Origin: Letharia columbiana
Lineage: Eukaryota; Ascomycota; Lecanoromycetes; Lecanorales; Parmeliaceae
Direction: 5' to 3'
DNA: 64,000 bases
Assembly (NCBI RefSeq): GCF_014066305.1
Contig: NW_023501054.1
Span: 368,001 to 432,000, forward strand
Below are positions 1 to 11,743 of this stretch, piece after piece; position 1 is the stretch's first letter, and every line of letters begins with the position of its first letter. The notes below the pieces were generated by a model that was not told the origin of the DNA, made no database searches, and saw only the letters and a list, made by a program, of their open reading frames with translations. The translations under genes and the position numbers were made by a program.

Positions 1-330
1 AACTATAGATTATAGATAAATAACGATAAAATTAGAATATCTTAAGAAATTTATAAAGCTTTAAAGTATATAGTATTATTTTATATCGTTTAATTAATAT
101 ATAAAAAGAATAAGATAGAACTAAGTTTAAATATTTAAAAATTATAGATATAGTTAATTATAAATTTGAGTTCGCTATACTTTTTAATTAGACTATCTAA
201 GTAAATATTTTTAAAGCTATTTTTAAAAATACTAGCGTAGACTTAATATTATATATATCTATTCTATAGATATATAATTAATAAATATATTTTATTATAG
301 TATATTTATAAGTTATATTATATTATTTCT
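1..330. repeat. RIP-mutated AT-rich DNA, no gene
   Basis: Almost pure A/T sequence with stops in all frames. CpA and TpG dinucleotides are nearly absent whereas CpG and ApG/CpT remain, which is the signature of repeat-induced point mutation. No coding or RNA gene is visible. It abuts the inverted-repeat element that begins near 331. Confidence 0.8.
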
Positions 331-2288
331 TAATAAGTTTAAACTTATAAATTAAGTTTATAAAAAGTAATTAATTTTTAAATCTAATTTCGAGATTAAA
401 TTCGACTCTCGAAGAGTAAAAATACTTTTATTTAAGATTTACTTAGAACTATAGAATTAAATTTTATAGATTTTAAATTATTAGAAAGCGTTAAATAAGT
501 TCTATAATTAATTCAAATTATAGTAAAATTTTAATAGAAAAAAAGAAGTTATATTAATAAATAAGTTTTTAAAAAGTTAATTAACTTTAAATTAATTTAG
601 ATTTAATTAATAAGAAGATAATTTTAATATCTATTATAGTATTTCTATAATAATAATAATTATTATATTAATTATTATTATTATTATTATTATTATAATT
701 TATAGAATTTTTATTATTTTTATAACTTTTACGATTTTAGAATTTTAGAATTTTTTAGTAAGGGAAATTAATAGATTTAAATCGAGAATAGTATAGAATT
801 GTTTCGAATTTTATTAAAATTATTACTACTCGACTATTTAAGCTTATATTAAAGAGTATTTTAAATAGAGTAAATAAGTTTTTAATAAGCGATATTAAAG
901 TTCTTTATCTTTAAATACTTATAAAACTAAATTTAATAATTTTTTATTTATTTAAAAGCTTAAACTACGCTTTATAATTAATAGAAATAATAGAAAAATT
1001 TAATAGATAAAAAAGAGAAGTTATATTAGTAATAAGTTTTTTAAAGAGTTAATTAACTTTAAACTAATTTAGATTTAATTAATAAATGAATTTTAATATC
1101 TATTATAATTTATTTATACTAATTATTTAATTATTATTATTCTTATAACTATTAAAATTTTTACTTATTTTTTTTTTAAATTTATTCGCATTTTACGCTT
1201 TTTTAATAAAAAAAGATTTATGAACTTCGGACTTTTAGAAATAGTTTCTAAAAAATATTAAAATTTAAATATCGCTTCTTAAAGCTTATATTAAAGAGTA
1301 TTTTTAAAGCTTATATAAGTTTCTAATTAGAAAGAATAGTTTATAAACTCTTTATTTTAAAATATTTATAAGTCGTAAATTTAATAATTATTTTTTTAAT
1401 AGAAAAAATTTAATAGAGAACGATTATTCCGTTAATAATAAAAATTCTAATTCTAAAATTAATTAAGAAATCTACTTTTTAAATTATTTATTTAACTTTA
1501 TTAAGTAGATATATAATATTCTTACAATTTAGAATAAATATAATCTTAATTTTAGCTTTTTAGATTATTACGTAATTTTTTTAATTATAGAATCTAATTA
1601 TAGCTTTCTAATAACTTTAAAATTAAAAATTTTAATCTTATAATTCTTTAAATATAAAAATATTAGCTATCTTTAATAGTTACGAAAACTTATATACTCT
1701 ATTCGTAAGAACTTACTCGTTTTAATTAAAAAGCTTAGATCTAGTCAAATTTATAATTAATTTATATATAAGATTTAAGATTTATAATTTTAACTCTATT
1801 CTCTATTCGTATCTATATATATCTCACTCGTTAAAAAATTATAAAATCGTGTAATCTAAAAAAATTAAAAATAGTTTTAAACTAGTAGAAAAAATAATAT
1901 TAAAAAACTATTATATCTTTTAATACTATTAAAACTTTAGAGTTTCTTATAAATTTTAAGTAACGTAAGTAATTTAAAAATAAAATCTTATATTTCTTTA
2001 AGATAAGAAATTTAGTTAAAAATCTACTTTTTAAAAATCGTGATAGCTTTAATAAAAAAAAAAATCTATTTTTAAATTATAACTTCTATATTTTCTATTA
2101 AATTTTTTAAATTATAGAGCTTAATTTACGCTCTTTAATAACGTAAAAACGTAAAACTTCGATCTTATAATTTTAAATAAATTTGAATTAAAGTTTTTCA
2201 CCCTTCGAGAGTCGAATCTAATTTCGAAATTAGATCTTAAAACTATTTACTTTTCATGAATCTAATCCATGGGCATTTAGACTTGTTA
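331..2288. mobile_element. RIP-decayed DNA transposon relic with ~100-bp terminal inverted repeats
   Basis: The sequence at 331-430 matches the reverse complement of 2190-2288 over about 100 bp. Both ends share the core AATCTAATTTCGA(A/G)ATTA followed by TTCGACTCTCGAAG, and most differences are C-to-T or G-to-A. That gives a 1.96-kb unit with inverted ends. The interior is saturated with RIP-type changes and has no long reading frame. It contains an internal direct duplication: 525-640 resembles 1000-1115. The outermost ~60 bp of the right end keep CpA and TpG, so mutation fades at the boundary with the gene island. A second, partial copy of the left end lies inverted at about 23200-23650. 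The transposon family cannot be named because no transposase survives. Confidence 0.65.
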
Positions 2289-2580
2289 CCTGTTGAAAGG
2301 AGTATCTAGAAGCAACACCATGTCTATAGATTTTTGGTGAGGGACGCCAAGACTTACTGAACCCCCAGGCGCCAGACGATGGGATACACCAACGTCTCAG
2401 TGGACTCATATGTGCTCCCTCTAACATTTTCGAACGCTGTACCCGCATGAGACGTCGAGGCCTCCCGGACCAGTCTCGTCTCTCTATCGTTCTTCGCCCG
2501 GGCAGGAATGATGTGCTCCCCTGCAAGATCCGATCCAAAAAAACGGCATCTGAGCTTCGACGATGTGGAGGGGGGGGCAT

Positions 2581-4566
2581 TCATTTCGATTCTGCTTCGT
2601 GGAGCCTGACGACTGCTCCTGTTCCGCTGCGAACCGAAAGAGCATACTGGAGTCTGATTCGCCCTGGTGGCTCACAGTTTTCCAGCTTGTCGAATCTCTG
2701 GAGGAGGCGTACGACGGTGTACTATTTGAAGGTTACGGAGTCAGTATGTTTTCGTGACTAGGTGAACTACAAGATTACAAGACGTAGCTTGAGGAGCTTT
2801 TGGAAGGCAGAACACGTCTTCTGGGAACATGTCTGGTGATCCGAGGGGCGGTACTACTATGTAGAAAAGCGAGGCGTAACATACCGAAGCCTCAGTGAGG
2901 GCCATTTGTTCTAAGTCAATGTTCAGCAAATGCTTCGACCGCGAAAGGGGTTAAAAGGAGCTGACTCACGACCTACGCATTTCCGGGGCCCGCCGCCAAA
3001 CGGAATAAACTCAAACCCAGCCTTCCGACCCTCCCAGCGCTCCGGTCTAAACACCTCGGGATCGTCTCCCCATATATCGCAACGCTGCTGCATAGCGTAG
3101 ATCGATATCAAGACCTGTTGACCCTTGGGAAGGAAGATGGGCTCCGAGCCGTTAGGACCGCCGCCGCGGGGTAAGACTGTATCTTCGAGGCTCTCTCGCT
3201 GCATCGTTGGCACAATGCCGGTCATGCGCAAAGACTCGTTGACGCAATGTTGCAGATATTGACATGATCTTAGCTTGGAGAATTCGATGCTGGCAGCGTC
3301 GGCTCCAATCTCGGCCAGCACTGTTGCGCGGAGCTGGTGGAACACTCGAGGGGAACGCGAAAGGAAGTAGAAAATCCAACTCAGCAACGACGCAGTGGTG
3401 TCCCGACCGGCGCTCAGTACGTTCAGTGTCTCATTACGAATTTCCAGAGCGTTGTTGGTATGCTTAGCTATCTCGTCTATCAACACAAACTTACCTTTCG
3501 TTGTAGGCTCTCGGGATACCGGTTTCGTTGCAAAATTTGTTGATCCATGTTGAAGCTTTGCTCTCACAAAGTAATCTGCGTACTCGTGAACCTTCTTGCA
3601 ATGACGAGAGAATGCCGGCGGATGGACCAGCCAGTGCCACTTCCCCAGAGCCAGCCTAGTGCCCAGATAAGCTTTCCCAGCATCGAAGTGAGATCCGAAC
3701 TCCTCTGTATCAGGAGCATCTGTTATCTGGCCTATCTGTGGCGGCAGATGCCCGTAAAGAAACTCCGTCATCACTTCAAGCGTCATCTTCAAGAACATGG
3801 GCTGGAGGTCGACGGCATCGGTCCAGCCATCGGATCCCGTCTTTAGCACAGCGGACAAGGCATCGACATGTCTCTCTTCAAGATCCATGTCCGCTATTTG
3901 GTCACGCGCAAATTGCGGCCGTAGAAGCGCCCGGGAGTGACGCCAAGGTTCACCACGCTGAGTAAATATTCCCAAGCCCAACAATGGCTCGAAACACCCG
4001 GCCCTATAGACTTCCCATGTCAGACATGTTTACCCAAGATCGGGGTCCAAAACGAATACACAGCAAGGGTCGCCTCAGGTGGGTCTTGCTACTCAGAAAT
4101 GCGTCCCGAGCAGACGGGATTTTCACAGAGACTTACCTAGAGGCACCGATCTCAAAGTTTGAAGCATGGGTTACGAATATGGCCTTCACATTCTCTGGAT
4201 CCCGTGTCACCAGCACTTCGGAGCCCAACACTGTCTATGTCAGAATGCAAAATCCTCTCCATCAGTGGCTCAACACAGAGGGCCAAAATTACCTTCGAGC
4301 CGAGCAGTGTGCACTTCTCCTGTCGTGCCCAGCTCATTCATTGCCATCACAAACTGCTGTGGGCTCCGTTCATCGCGCATCGCCTTGAGATAATCCAGAA
4401 ATCGGGTCAGTCCAAATATCCCCTTTTTGGGTATAGCGGGCGCTGGCTTGCAGCCTAGCCGTACTGCTTCCGCTTGGCATCGTCTCCTTTCTGTTACAGA
4501 TGAGATTATCCTGGTGAGAATGAGGGCGGCGAGACCGCACCCGATGTAGAGTGGTAGCAAAGTCAT
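2581..4566 (-). CDS. Cytochrome P450, CYP52-like (alkane/fatty-acid hydroxylase type)
   Basis: Haem-thiolate monooxygenase, predicted 522 residues, anchored in the ER membrane by an N-terminal helix (residues about 3-20). Exons on the minus strand are 4566-4293, 4230-4137, 4003-2970, 2910-2885 and 2721-2581; all splice phases agree. Visible motifs are the I-helix AGRDTTA, the K-helix ESLR (ExxR), the haem loop FGGGPRKCVGQQMALTEAS with the cysteine ligand, and the CYP52-type sequences PLLGLGIFTQRGEPW and SRALLRPQF. Length and order fit the CYP52/CYP63 clan, whose members hydroxylate long aliphatic chains; the substrate here is inferred only. The start at 4566 puts the hydrophobic anchor at the N-terminus; an in-frame ATG at 4641 would add 25 residues. 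The gene appears intact. Three repeats carrying CCTCGGCAAC lie in its 5' flank. Its neighbours are two acyltransferases, suggesting a tailoring role in a metabolite pathway. Confidence 0.93.
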
Positions 4567-4767
4567 CGTGAGAAAGTTGTCAGTGGGTTTCGAGCCAAGG
4601 GGGAGGCAGGGAATTAGTAGTCTGGAAAGCAGTGGAATCAAAAAAAGCCACAGTAAAGTCTACCAGTCTCTGCATTAGCAAGATTGTGGAATGACAGTTG
4701 TTGGGTCAAGCTCAACGATCTGTTCCTAGCAGATGCGTAGGGATGGCTGGTTTCAAAGGAAGCGTGT

Positions 4768-5326
4768 GACAACTTGCATATGCGCGTCGTTGCCGAGGTC
4801 TCCAAAAGAAGGGTGTCACCTTTGGAAGCTGAACGTCCATTAAGGTAGGGTTTGCAGGGATTTTGAAGACGATTTTGAATAATAATAAAGACCACCAAAG
4901 TCCACGCTGGCTTCTAAATGTACGGCAACTTTGCTTAACTCAACAAAGCTAACGTTTTATCGGGGTCTGCTATTGGTCGAACGTCCTTTTGGAGTCTTCA
5001 TGTGCGTTAGGAAGGCTTCAGAATGCACACAAAGCTGCAGCCAAGCGATTTGTAAAAGGCCTAAAATGACTAGAAATAGGTTGTTACCGCCAGACTGAAA
5101 ACTAACTGCATGTAGGCAAAAATTTGTTCCCCTAAATTTTATTCATGGCTAAGGCATGCGACATCTTGCATATATACTCTGTTGCCGAGGTCCCCAACAA
5201 TCGGTCATGAAATATGAGGGTTGCTAATGGGCCTGTCTCGGGTGCCTGATTGAGGTGGAAAGTTGACGGTCGTGCGAAGCGTTGCGACAACTTGCATATG
5301 CAGGGTCTCATTTTGTTGCCGAGGTT
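4768..5326. promoter_or_regulatory. Three direct copies of a CTTGCATAT...GTTGCCGAGGT motif upstream of the P450
   Basis: Copies at about 4768-4800, 5159-5193 and 5284-5326 share GACA(A/T)CTTGCATAT, then a variable 8-18-nt spacer, then GTTGCCGAGGT. They lie 200-760 bp upstream of the P450 start in one orientation. CCTCGG is a CGG-half-site palindrome of the kind Zn2Cys6 regulators bind, so a pathway-specific operator is possible. Read on the minus strand the copies also encode a similar short peptide (TSAT..ICK.SHA), so a decayed coding or mobile repeat is an alternative. The rest of 4570-6460 shows no gene. Confidence 0.4.
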
Positions 5327-6467
5327 ACAATCGTAGTCCCAATATTGGCTTCGCTCACAAGCATCTTGCCCCCCACATGCAGGGGTATCAAGAAACTTGA
5401 ATGCATGCAGCAACCCAGACCCAGCACATTCATTCGCTCTCTTCTCGCTTGTCCTGCAGAAGGCCGTGGTGAGCCTACAAAATTGACAGATAACCGGTGA
5501 AACGATGTAGAACGTCCGAGGTTGAGTTCCTTCTCAGGCGATGAGAAAGGAACCTGATTCAGTTAGGTTGGAGGCGTTCCAATGACAGCATTATGTACGC
5601 AAACTGCTCACTCTCATGGCAAAACGCAATGCAGATCCTGATGCTTAGAGGCTTGCCAATAGAATAGACTTTTTTTCCGCTTATCCCGCCCGGCGGGTTT
5701 TGCGCAAAGCCCAGTCAGTGCCAATCGGGAGTTGTACGATGAACGCTCGGCAAGCCCCAACCCGTCGTGTACTGTATTGGAGGGTCTCTGTACGTCAGCC
5801 AACGCTAAGATCTATCAATACTGCCAGTTGGACCAGAAACAACCCTTGATCACACATCCACACCAACCCCATCGATCTCACTCTCGCTTGTGCGAAGTGG
5901 AAAATCGAGCGGAGACTTAAAATGCCTATCGATACTGCTATGGGAGCATACCTCCTCTGCTATCCCGTCTCCCTCGATCTTTTGCGTCTCGTCGTCGTAC
6001 AAGCTCTGTTGCCCCCGGCAACTTTCTACTTGATTACATTCACAGCCGTGCGGCCTCGGACAACTTTATTTTTGTCACAAGCCGATCCCCTACCACGTTG
6101 GTTGGATAGTCTCGCCGCGATGTCGCAATGCGGGGATTAGTTTGGTGGTGAACCGGGAGCGGCTTCGGGCATGCCGCTGGCACCCAGAACTTGTTTCTCG
6201 TTAGGGACGACTTTTCGCCTGTCATAGCTCCCGAGGTGGTGTGGCAATTTTCACAGCCCCAGTCAGGGCCCCACGACGCTACCCAGTCGACAGGGCTAGA
6301 CCCTGCACTGGAGGGTTGCAACTGCGCGAATTTTCTTGAAGCGTCGACAATGGCGCCCTTTGCCGCAATAGGTAGATAACATAGCATGGGAACAAACGTT
6401 GACGATCACAAGCTTATTCAACGAAAAGGAAGCCTATTTCCTCAAGTGATAATGACTCTTTGAGTGG

Positions 6468-7996
6468 ATGACTGACATTCCAAGGGACAATTGTACGATG
6501 ATGGAACCACCGCAGGCCCCAACTCATCATGCTTTGCTCCCAACTCTGCGCAGTCCAACTGTTCCAGGTTGCAAACTGTCCGACGCGAACAATGTCGTTT
6601 TTCCAATCTCTCCAATCGACATGCTGATGCCGCGTATGCATGTTCCGAAGCTGCTCTACTTCCCTTCTACAGCTGAACCAGCCGCCATCACATCGAATCT
6701 TCGAGCCGCCCTTGCACTCACGCTGAAAAGTATACCAATTATTGCGGGCTCAGTGGCCCCAAGCAAGCAAGAAGGAGTTCAGAAGGGATCTTTGAGCGTC
6801 CAGAGGCCATACTTCGAGGCGGAAGACATCCTTTCCAGCAACGATCTGCGTAATGAGTATGATTACGAACAGCTGCGGGCCGCACACTTCCCTTCGGACG
6901 AGATAGCATGGGATGCTATCGCACCGAAACAGTTCGGAAAAGCGGCAGACTCCGCACCTGTCATGCTCGCGCAAGCAAACTTCTTGCGCGGCGGGCTGCT
7001 TCTGTTTTTCGCTGTCCATCACTGCGTGCTAGATGAGGTGGGCCTGTTCAATGTGATGAAAGTCTGGTCCTCATCTTGTCGAGGGGACGTCGATTTGCAT
7101 TTTGTCACGCCCCAGTGGTTCGATCGGAGCCCTTTGTTGCAAGGAGCAGGGACTGGGAGACTGGAAGATCACCCGGAGTATGCGCTTGCACCGGAAGCAG
7201 AAACGGTGAGGGCAGCTGAAGATCCAAGTGTCTACTTTCCGAGTTCCGAAAATGTGCACTCAGCGATCTTCTTTTTTCTGATGAGTCACTCAAGCGTTTG
7301 AAGATGGTGGCGACAATGTCAGGCCCCAATAATGGGGATGACGGCTCGGCGTGGATCTCAACCAATGATGCCCTCATTGCGCTCTTCTGGTGCTGCATAA
7401 CGTCCGCTCGAGTGGCCGAGAGTACAAAGGCAACGAGCGAGATCTTCCCCCTGTTTGCGATGGCCGTCAATGGTCGAAGTAAACTTCACCCGCCGGTGGC
7501 CCCAGACTACTGTGGCAACGTGGTTCTCATTGCAAAAACACTGTCGAAGGCCGATGACTTACTCTCTCCACAACCTGGATGTCTTGCGAAAGCGGCCTCG
7601 CTGGTCAGGAAGGCAGTAAACGTCGTGGACGATGCCTATGTCCGGGATGTAATCCAAATGGTTCGGAACGTTGATGATGTTAGTCGGCTTGCACCTCGCA
7701 GGCGACCATCCATTGAGTATAGTCTCGGTTGCAGTACTTGGGCCAGACAACCATACTACAGCCTGGACTGGGGTCGCACAGTAGGCGGCGCTTGTGAGAG
7801 GATCAGAAAGCGAAGGCTCCACACAGACGGTCTGTTCCTTATTTTTCCACGCTTACCTAGCACTGAAGGCTTGGATGGAAAGTCGGATGGGAGAAAAGGT
7901 GGTGTGGAGGTGCAGCTTGGGTTACAGAGCAGTCACCTTCAGATATTGATGAAAAATCCGGTGTTCATGGAATTCGCGCAGTGGCGATGTAGCTAG
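6468..7996 (+). CDS. BAHD-type acyltransferase (trichothecene 3-O-acetyltransferase-like)
   Basis: Cytosolic transferase that should move an acyl group from acyl-CoA to a hydroxyl group. The first frame carries PISPIDMLMPR near the N-terminus, typical of fungal BAHD enzymes, and the catalytic HHCVLD (HHxxxD) at about residue 184. The second frame carries the structural counterpart of DFGWG as SLDWGRTVGG. The frames are joined either by an 86-nt intron, 7178-7263 (donor GTATGC, acceptor CTCAG, phases agree, 480 residues), or by reading through a T6 run with one missing T near 7275. The read-through segment (HSAIFFF before DESLKRLK) resembles the family at this point at least as well as the spliced form, so a frameshift remains possible. 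ATGs at 6498 or 6501 are alternative starts. It runs in tandem with the LovD-like gene. Confidence 0.8.
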
Positions 7997-8569
7997 CGAG
8001 TGCGGAAACTTAGACATGGCAAGATCTTGTCCATGTCTCAACAGAAGTTCCAAATTGTAAGCCCATTAATATGGGCATGAAAGATATCCTGAATGTTAGA
8101 AGGGACCAAGTACGTTGATTCGAGCGGCGGCATTGGTGCAGGGCTTGCGATAGATGGCATTGTAGCAGTGCACTCCCAACTCGGATCCACTCGCTACTAT
8201 TACAGTGACTCGGGATTGTCAAAAGAACGCTTGTTCTCTTATCCATCCTCGCTGTTATTCACAAGGGAACATCGAGCGACGGTGGAGCAGGAAGGGAAGC
8301 AAATTTCGGGATAAAATCTCAGCCCTATCGGCGGTCGGGAAAACTATTCTTTTAGTGTCTTCACGACTTACATCGGCTTGAGCATTCAAAATATTCTTTC
8401 ATTGCATCTCAGTGTGGAGAACAACATTTCACGTTCTACTTACATATATATGTATATGTATATATGAGCAGTCTCTACAGTTGGTCTACACCTCCAATCC
8501 CAGACTATACGCTTCTGGCCAACAATTGATGGATGTTATCTTTGTTGATCACTTCCGCAACACCGAAAC

Positions 8570-9973
8570 ATGCCTTCGATGGAAGAGCAATTCGAGACAG
8601 CATGCGAAGATGGGACAATCCCCGGCGTCATCCTGCTCGCTTCAAACCGCAGTGGTGGACTATCAACGCTGCGTATCTCGGGCCAGCAACTGACGGAACA
8701 TCAGGTTCATTCCACTACGCCCACGCGTTCGGCGTCCGATCCCTTGATACCCACGAACCGCTCGAAATGAATAACATGCTGTACATAGCTTCCTGCACGA
8801 AGTTGATGACCTCAATCGCCGCCATGCAATGCGTTGAGCGCGGTCTTGTAACCCTCGACACTGACGTAGCAGAAATCTTACCCGAGCTTGCGGACCAGGG
8901 TATCTTGACTGGATTTGACGAGGCCTCTGGCGAACCAATCCTTAACAAGCGGCAAAATACGATAACGTTACGGTAATCAATCAGGCCTCGTCTCCTGGTT
9001 ACACGGAGAACAGGGAAGTTGAGGCTGATGAAAGGCAGCCATCTTCTAACCCACTCCGCCGGCCTTTGCTATTTAATGATGAGTCAGCGCGTCCAGCGCT
9101 ATCGCAAGCACACCAAGAATTTCAAGATGGCTACCGGTGCGACAGTAGAAGAATGTTGCACCCAGCCTCTCATCTATGAACCCGGCACCAGCTGGCTCTA
9201 CAGTACCAGCATCGACTGGGCCGGTAAGCTGGTCGAACGCATCACGGCCCAGACGCTGGAGGAGTACATGAAAGCAAACATCTGGCACCCGTTGGGTATT
9301 AAGGATATTACATTCTGGCCTGAGCAGCAACACATGAAGCACCGTATGGCGAGCCTGACCGTCCGAGACGAGGAGACCGGAAAAGTAATCCACGACCTGG
9401 ATGGCGCCAAGATGCCAGGGGGCAAGGACTGTTTCGGCGGCCATGGCGCTTTTGCATCTATGCCCGACTATTTCAAGATTCTCCGCTCTCTACTCCTCGA
9501 TGATGGAATCATTCTCAAGCGCTCCACGGCAGCGCAGATGTTCCAGCCGCAGTTGACGAAAGAGAGCCAAGAAGCACAGAAACAACTGATGGCGAAGCCG
9601 GAGAACACGGCACTCTTTGTGGGAGAATTTCCCAAACGTGTGCCTTTGGATTGGGGCATTGGTGGTATATTGACGAGGGAGGCGGATGAAGGGTGGAGGG
9701 GAAAGAATACGCTGATGTGGAGCGGGTTGCCGAATCTGTTCTGGGTATGTTGCTGGCCCCTTCCCAACTTCCTTTCTTCTCTCCCGAAGTAGCATGGAGA
9801 ACGACATGATGTTGACCTTGGTACAGTTTATCGACCGCGAAGCCGGCCTTTGCGGCTTGTACGGCGGTCAAGTACGGCCGCCTGGCGATGCAAAGGTTGG
9901 AAAGATGATCACGCTTTTCGAAAAGACCATGTATGAAAGGCTTGCGGCACACGAAATCAAAGCTAAGATGTGA
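8570..9973 (+). CDS. LovD-like acyltransferase, class C beta-lactamase fold
   Basis: Serine transesterase of the family that includes LovD, which moves a side chain from a carrier or thioester onto a metabolite hydroxyl. The beta-lactamase fold is inferred from motifs. Exons are 8570-8654, 8705-8972, 9039-9744 and 9827-9973; phases agree and give 401 residues, close to LovD. The nucleophile motif SxxK is SCTK in YIASCTKLMTSIAAMQC. Further family motifs are ITLRHLLTHSAG across the second splice junction, the catalytic-tyrosine segment YSTSIDW, and WSGLPNLFW-FIDREAGLCGLYGGQ across the third. The first donor (GTGGAC) is weak, but the intron restores GSFHYAHAFGVRS, which the family has here. The gene looks intact. 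In known clusters such enzymes act next to a polyketide synthase; none is in this window, so the acyl donor is unknown. Confidence 0.92.
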
Positions 9974-10838
9974 AGCTCGAAATTGGCCTCGCTAACGGAT
10001 GTAATAACATTAGATGAGTCACGACTAGGCAAGCGCTTCTTCAGCTTCCATCCGTTCTAAGTTCTTGCGCTCATTATGTGTGATGCTTTGCTGTACTTAG
10101 ATAGTCTTCGCAAACGTGCCTCGCTACGCGTGTCCAGCTGTCGCTGAATATCGCAAGCACTTCGCAGGAAAAGCTGCTGCGATGTAATGTACGCAGAGCT
10201 GACCTGAGTACCCGCCCAGCACGCCGCAATAGCCCCGGCTCCCTCACATCTCCTCATCCTCGGCTTAGATCTTCGAGTCCCCATCTACTACCTTAACACC
10301 CCTTTCTTCCCCGCCGTCTCTTTTCCCATAATCACCTTCTCCCTCACTCAAACCCTTCTTCCTCCTTTCTATTCTCGATCTTTTTCATACCCCGACACCA
10401 ACTTTATTCCTATCTATTCAAAACCCTCGAACAACATTCGTTCACTCTCAAAAGACTGCAGTCTCTACACGACTCAAGGGGCCTTATGATCACCGTATGT
10501 TATCTAGATTATGTGATAAGTAGAAAGGAGGCTATGACGTCGAGTCGCGCAAAAAGATACAAGCAGAGAGAATTGTAATGGACAACACCAAGCGATGAGA
10601 GGTCGTGCGGCATTGTTCATCTACACCATACACCCACGTAAGGTTCACTTACTAGCTTTTTCTGCCTAGTCAGAAAAACATGATGCAGTGCGGGCCTGGC
10701 GTTCTCACACTCTTCGAAGCGCACTAAAAGTTCCAAAATGAAGCATCACGGAAGTTCAGGAGGCCTACAACGAGGTCATGCCGCGAAACAAACCGCCGAT
10801 TGAGCAGCCCGAGCTAGGATGTGGTCCCAGCAGATACT
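9974..10838. other. Intergenic, no gene seen
   Basis: Unique-looking sequence with a pyrimidine-rich stretch at about 10285-10440. I see no supported coding region, RNA gene or repeat. It separates the LovD-like gene from the convergent monooxygenase pseudogene. Confidence 0.6.
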
Positions 10839-11743
10839 TCACATCTCATGCCCCGGCAACACAATCGCGTCCGCCGGCGGCCCTCCAAACCTCCCCAACA
10901 GGCTTTCCAACCCATTCCAACTAACAAACCCAAGCAGTCTATTCATCACGCTAATGCCCCACGCCGTCTCCGAATTCGCTATCGCCGGCGCCCCGGGCGG
11001 CAAACTCTGCGCTGTATCGACGAACGGCCTCATGATACTTTCGTACGCCTCGAAAGCCTTCTCGTAGTCGGTTCCATACCTGGAGATCTCGCCAGCAAGG
11101 ATGTACGCGCCGACGATAGCGACGGTGGTGCCCATCCCGCTGATGGGAGAGGGACAAAACGCTGCAGCGCCGACTACGCTCATACGGCCTTTCGACCAGC
11201 TGTCGAGCTTAACTTGGGCGTTCGACTGCATGTAAAAGTTATCCGTTGTGTCCATACCAGCACGCACACGTGAGGCTTCCCAGCCGGCGTCGGGGAAGAT
11301 TTTGTGCGTCGACTGTTTCTGCTCATTTTGGGAGAGCTTGCTATGGCTCTGGAGCTTCTCCGAGATGCTGATGATGGACAGGAACACTATTGTTTTGCCC
11401 GCATTGTTAGGGCGCGTCAGTATGCAGCGGCGGCCTGGGGCATTGTACCAACGTGCCAAGGTACCGTCGGAGTCTTGGTAGGGGATGCTGAAGTAGGATG
11501 TGTACTGGTTCAGAGAGCGTATGCAAGTCTTTTCCGCGTGGGCAAAGATGAGAGAGCGGGTAGGTGAGCCGAGGCCGTCGCTTGCGACGAGGAGGTCGAA
11601 TTCTCGTTGGGGCGTGGGGTTGGCGAAAGCGTCAAAGATATACTCAGCCTCCTCCCTTGTACCGTCATGAAGAATCTTTGCGAGTGTTCGGCAAGCCAGA
11701 ACGCGAGAGTTGGACCGGCGATGCCAGCGCCTGATACTAGCAT
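10839..11743 (-). pseudogene. FAD-dependent monooxygenase (PHBH-fold) with internal deletion
   Basis: Remnant of a flavoprotein hydroxylase. The N-terminus has the FAD-binding GAGIAGPTLAFWLAEHS (GxGxxG). At about 11680 the frame changes straight into LHDGTREEAEYIF, which in this family lies roughly 80-100 residues later, so the segment between is missing and the frame is broken. Downstream the DG motif is kept (LLVASDGLGSPTR), and the GD motif region reads VVGAAAFCPSPISGMG, in which the expected aspartate of GDAAxCPSP is alanine. The C-terminal part is open to a stop at 10839. A deletion plus a lost flavin-contact residue argue for true pseudogenisation rather than sequencing error. It sits beside the P450 and acyltransferases and may be a dead step of the same pathway. 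Confidence 0.8.

Noticed and set aside
1..2288. Telomere-adjacent sequence
   Set aside because: AT-richness suggested a subtelomere, but no TTAGGG-type repeats or telomere-linked helicase were seen in the window.
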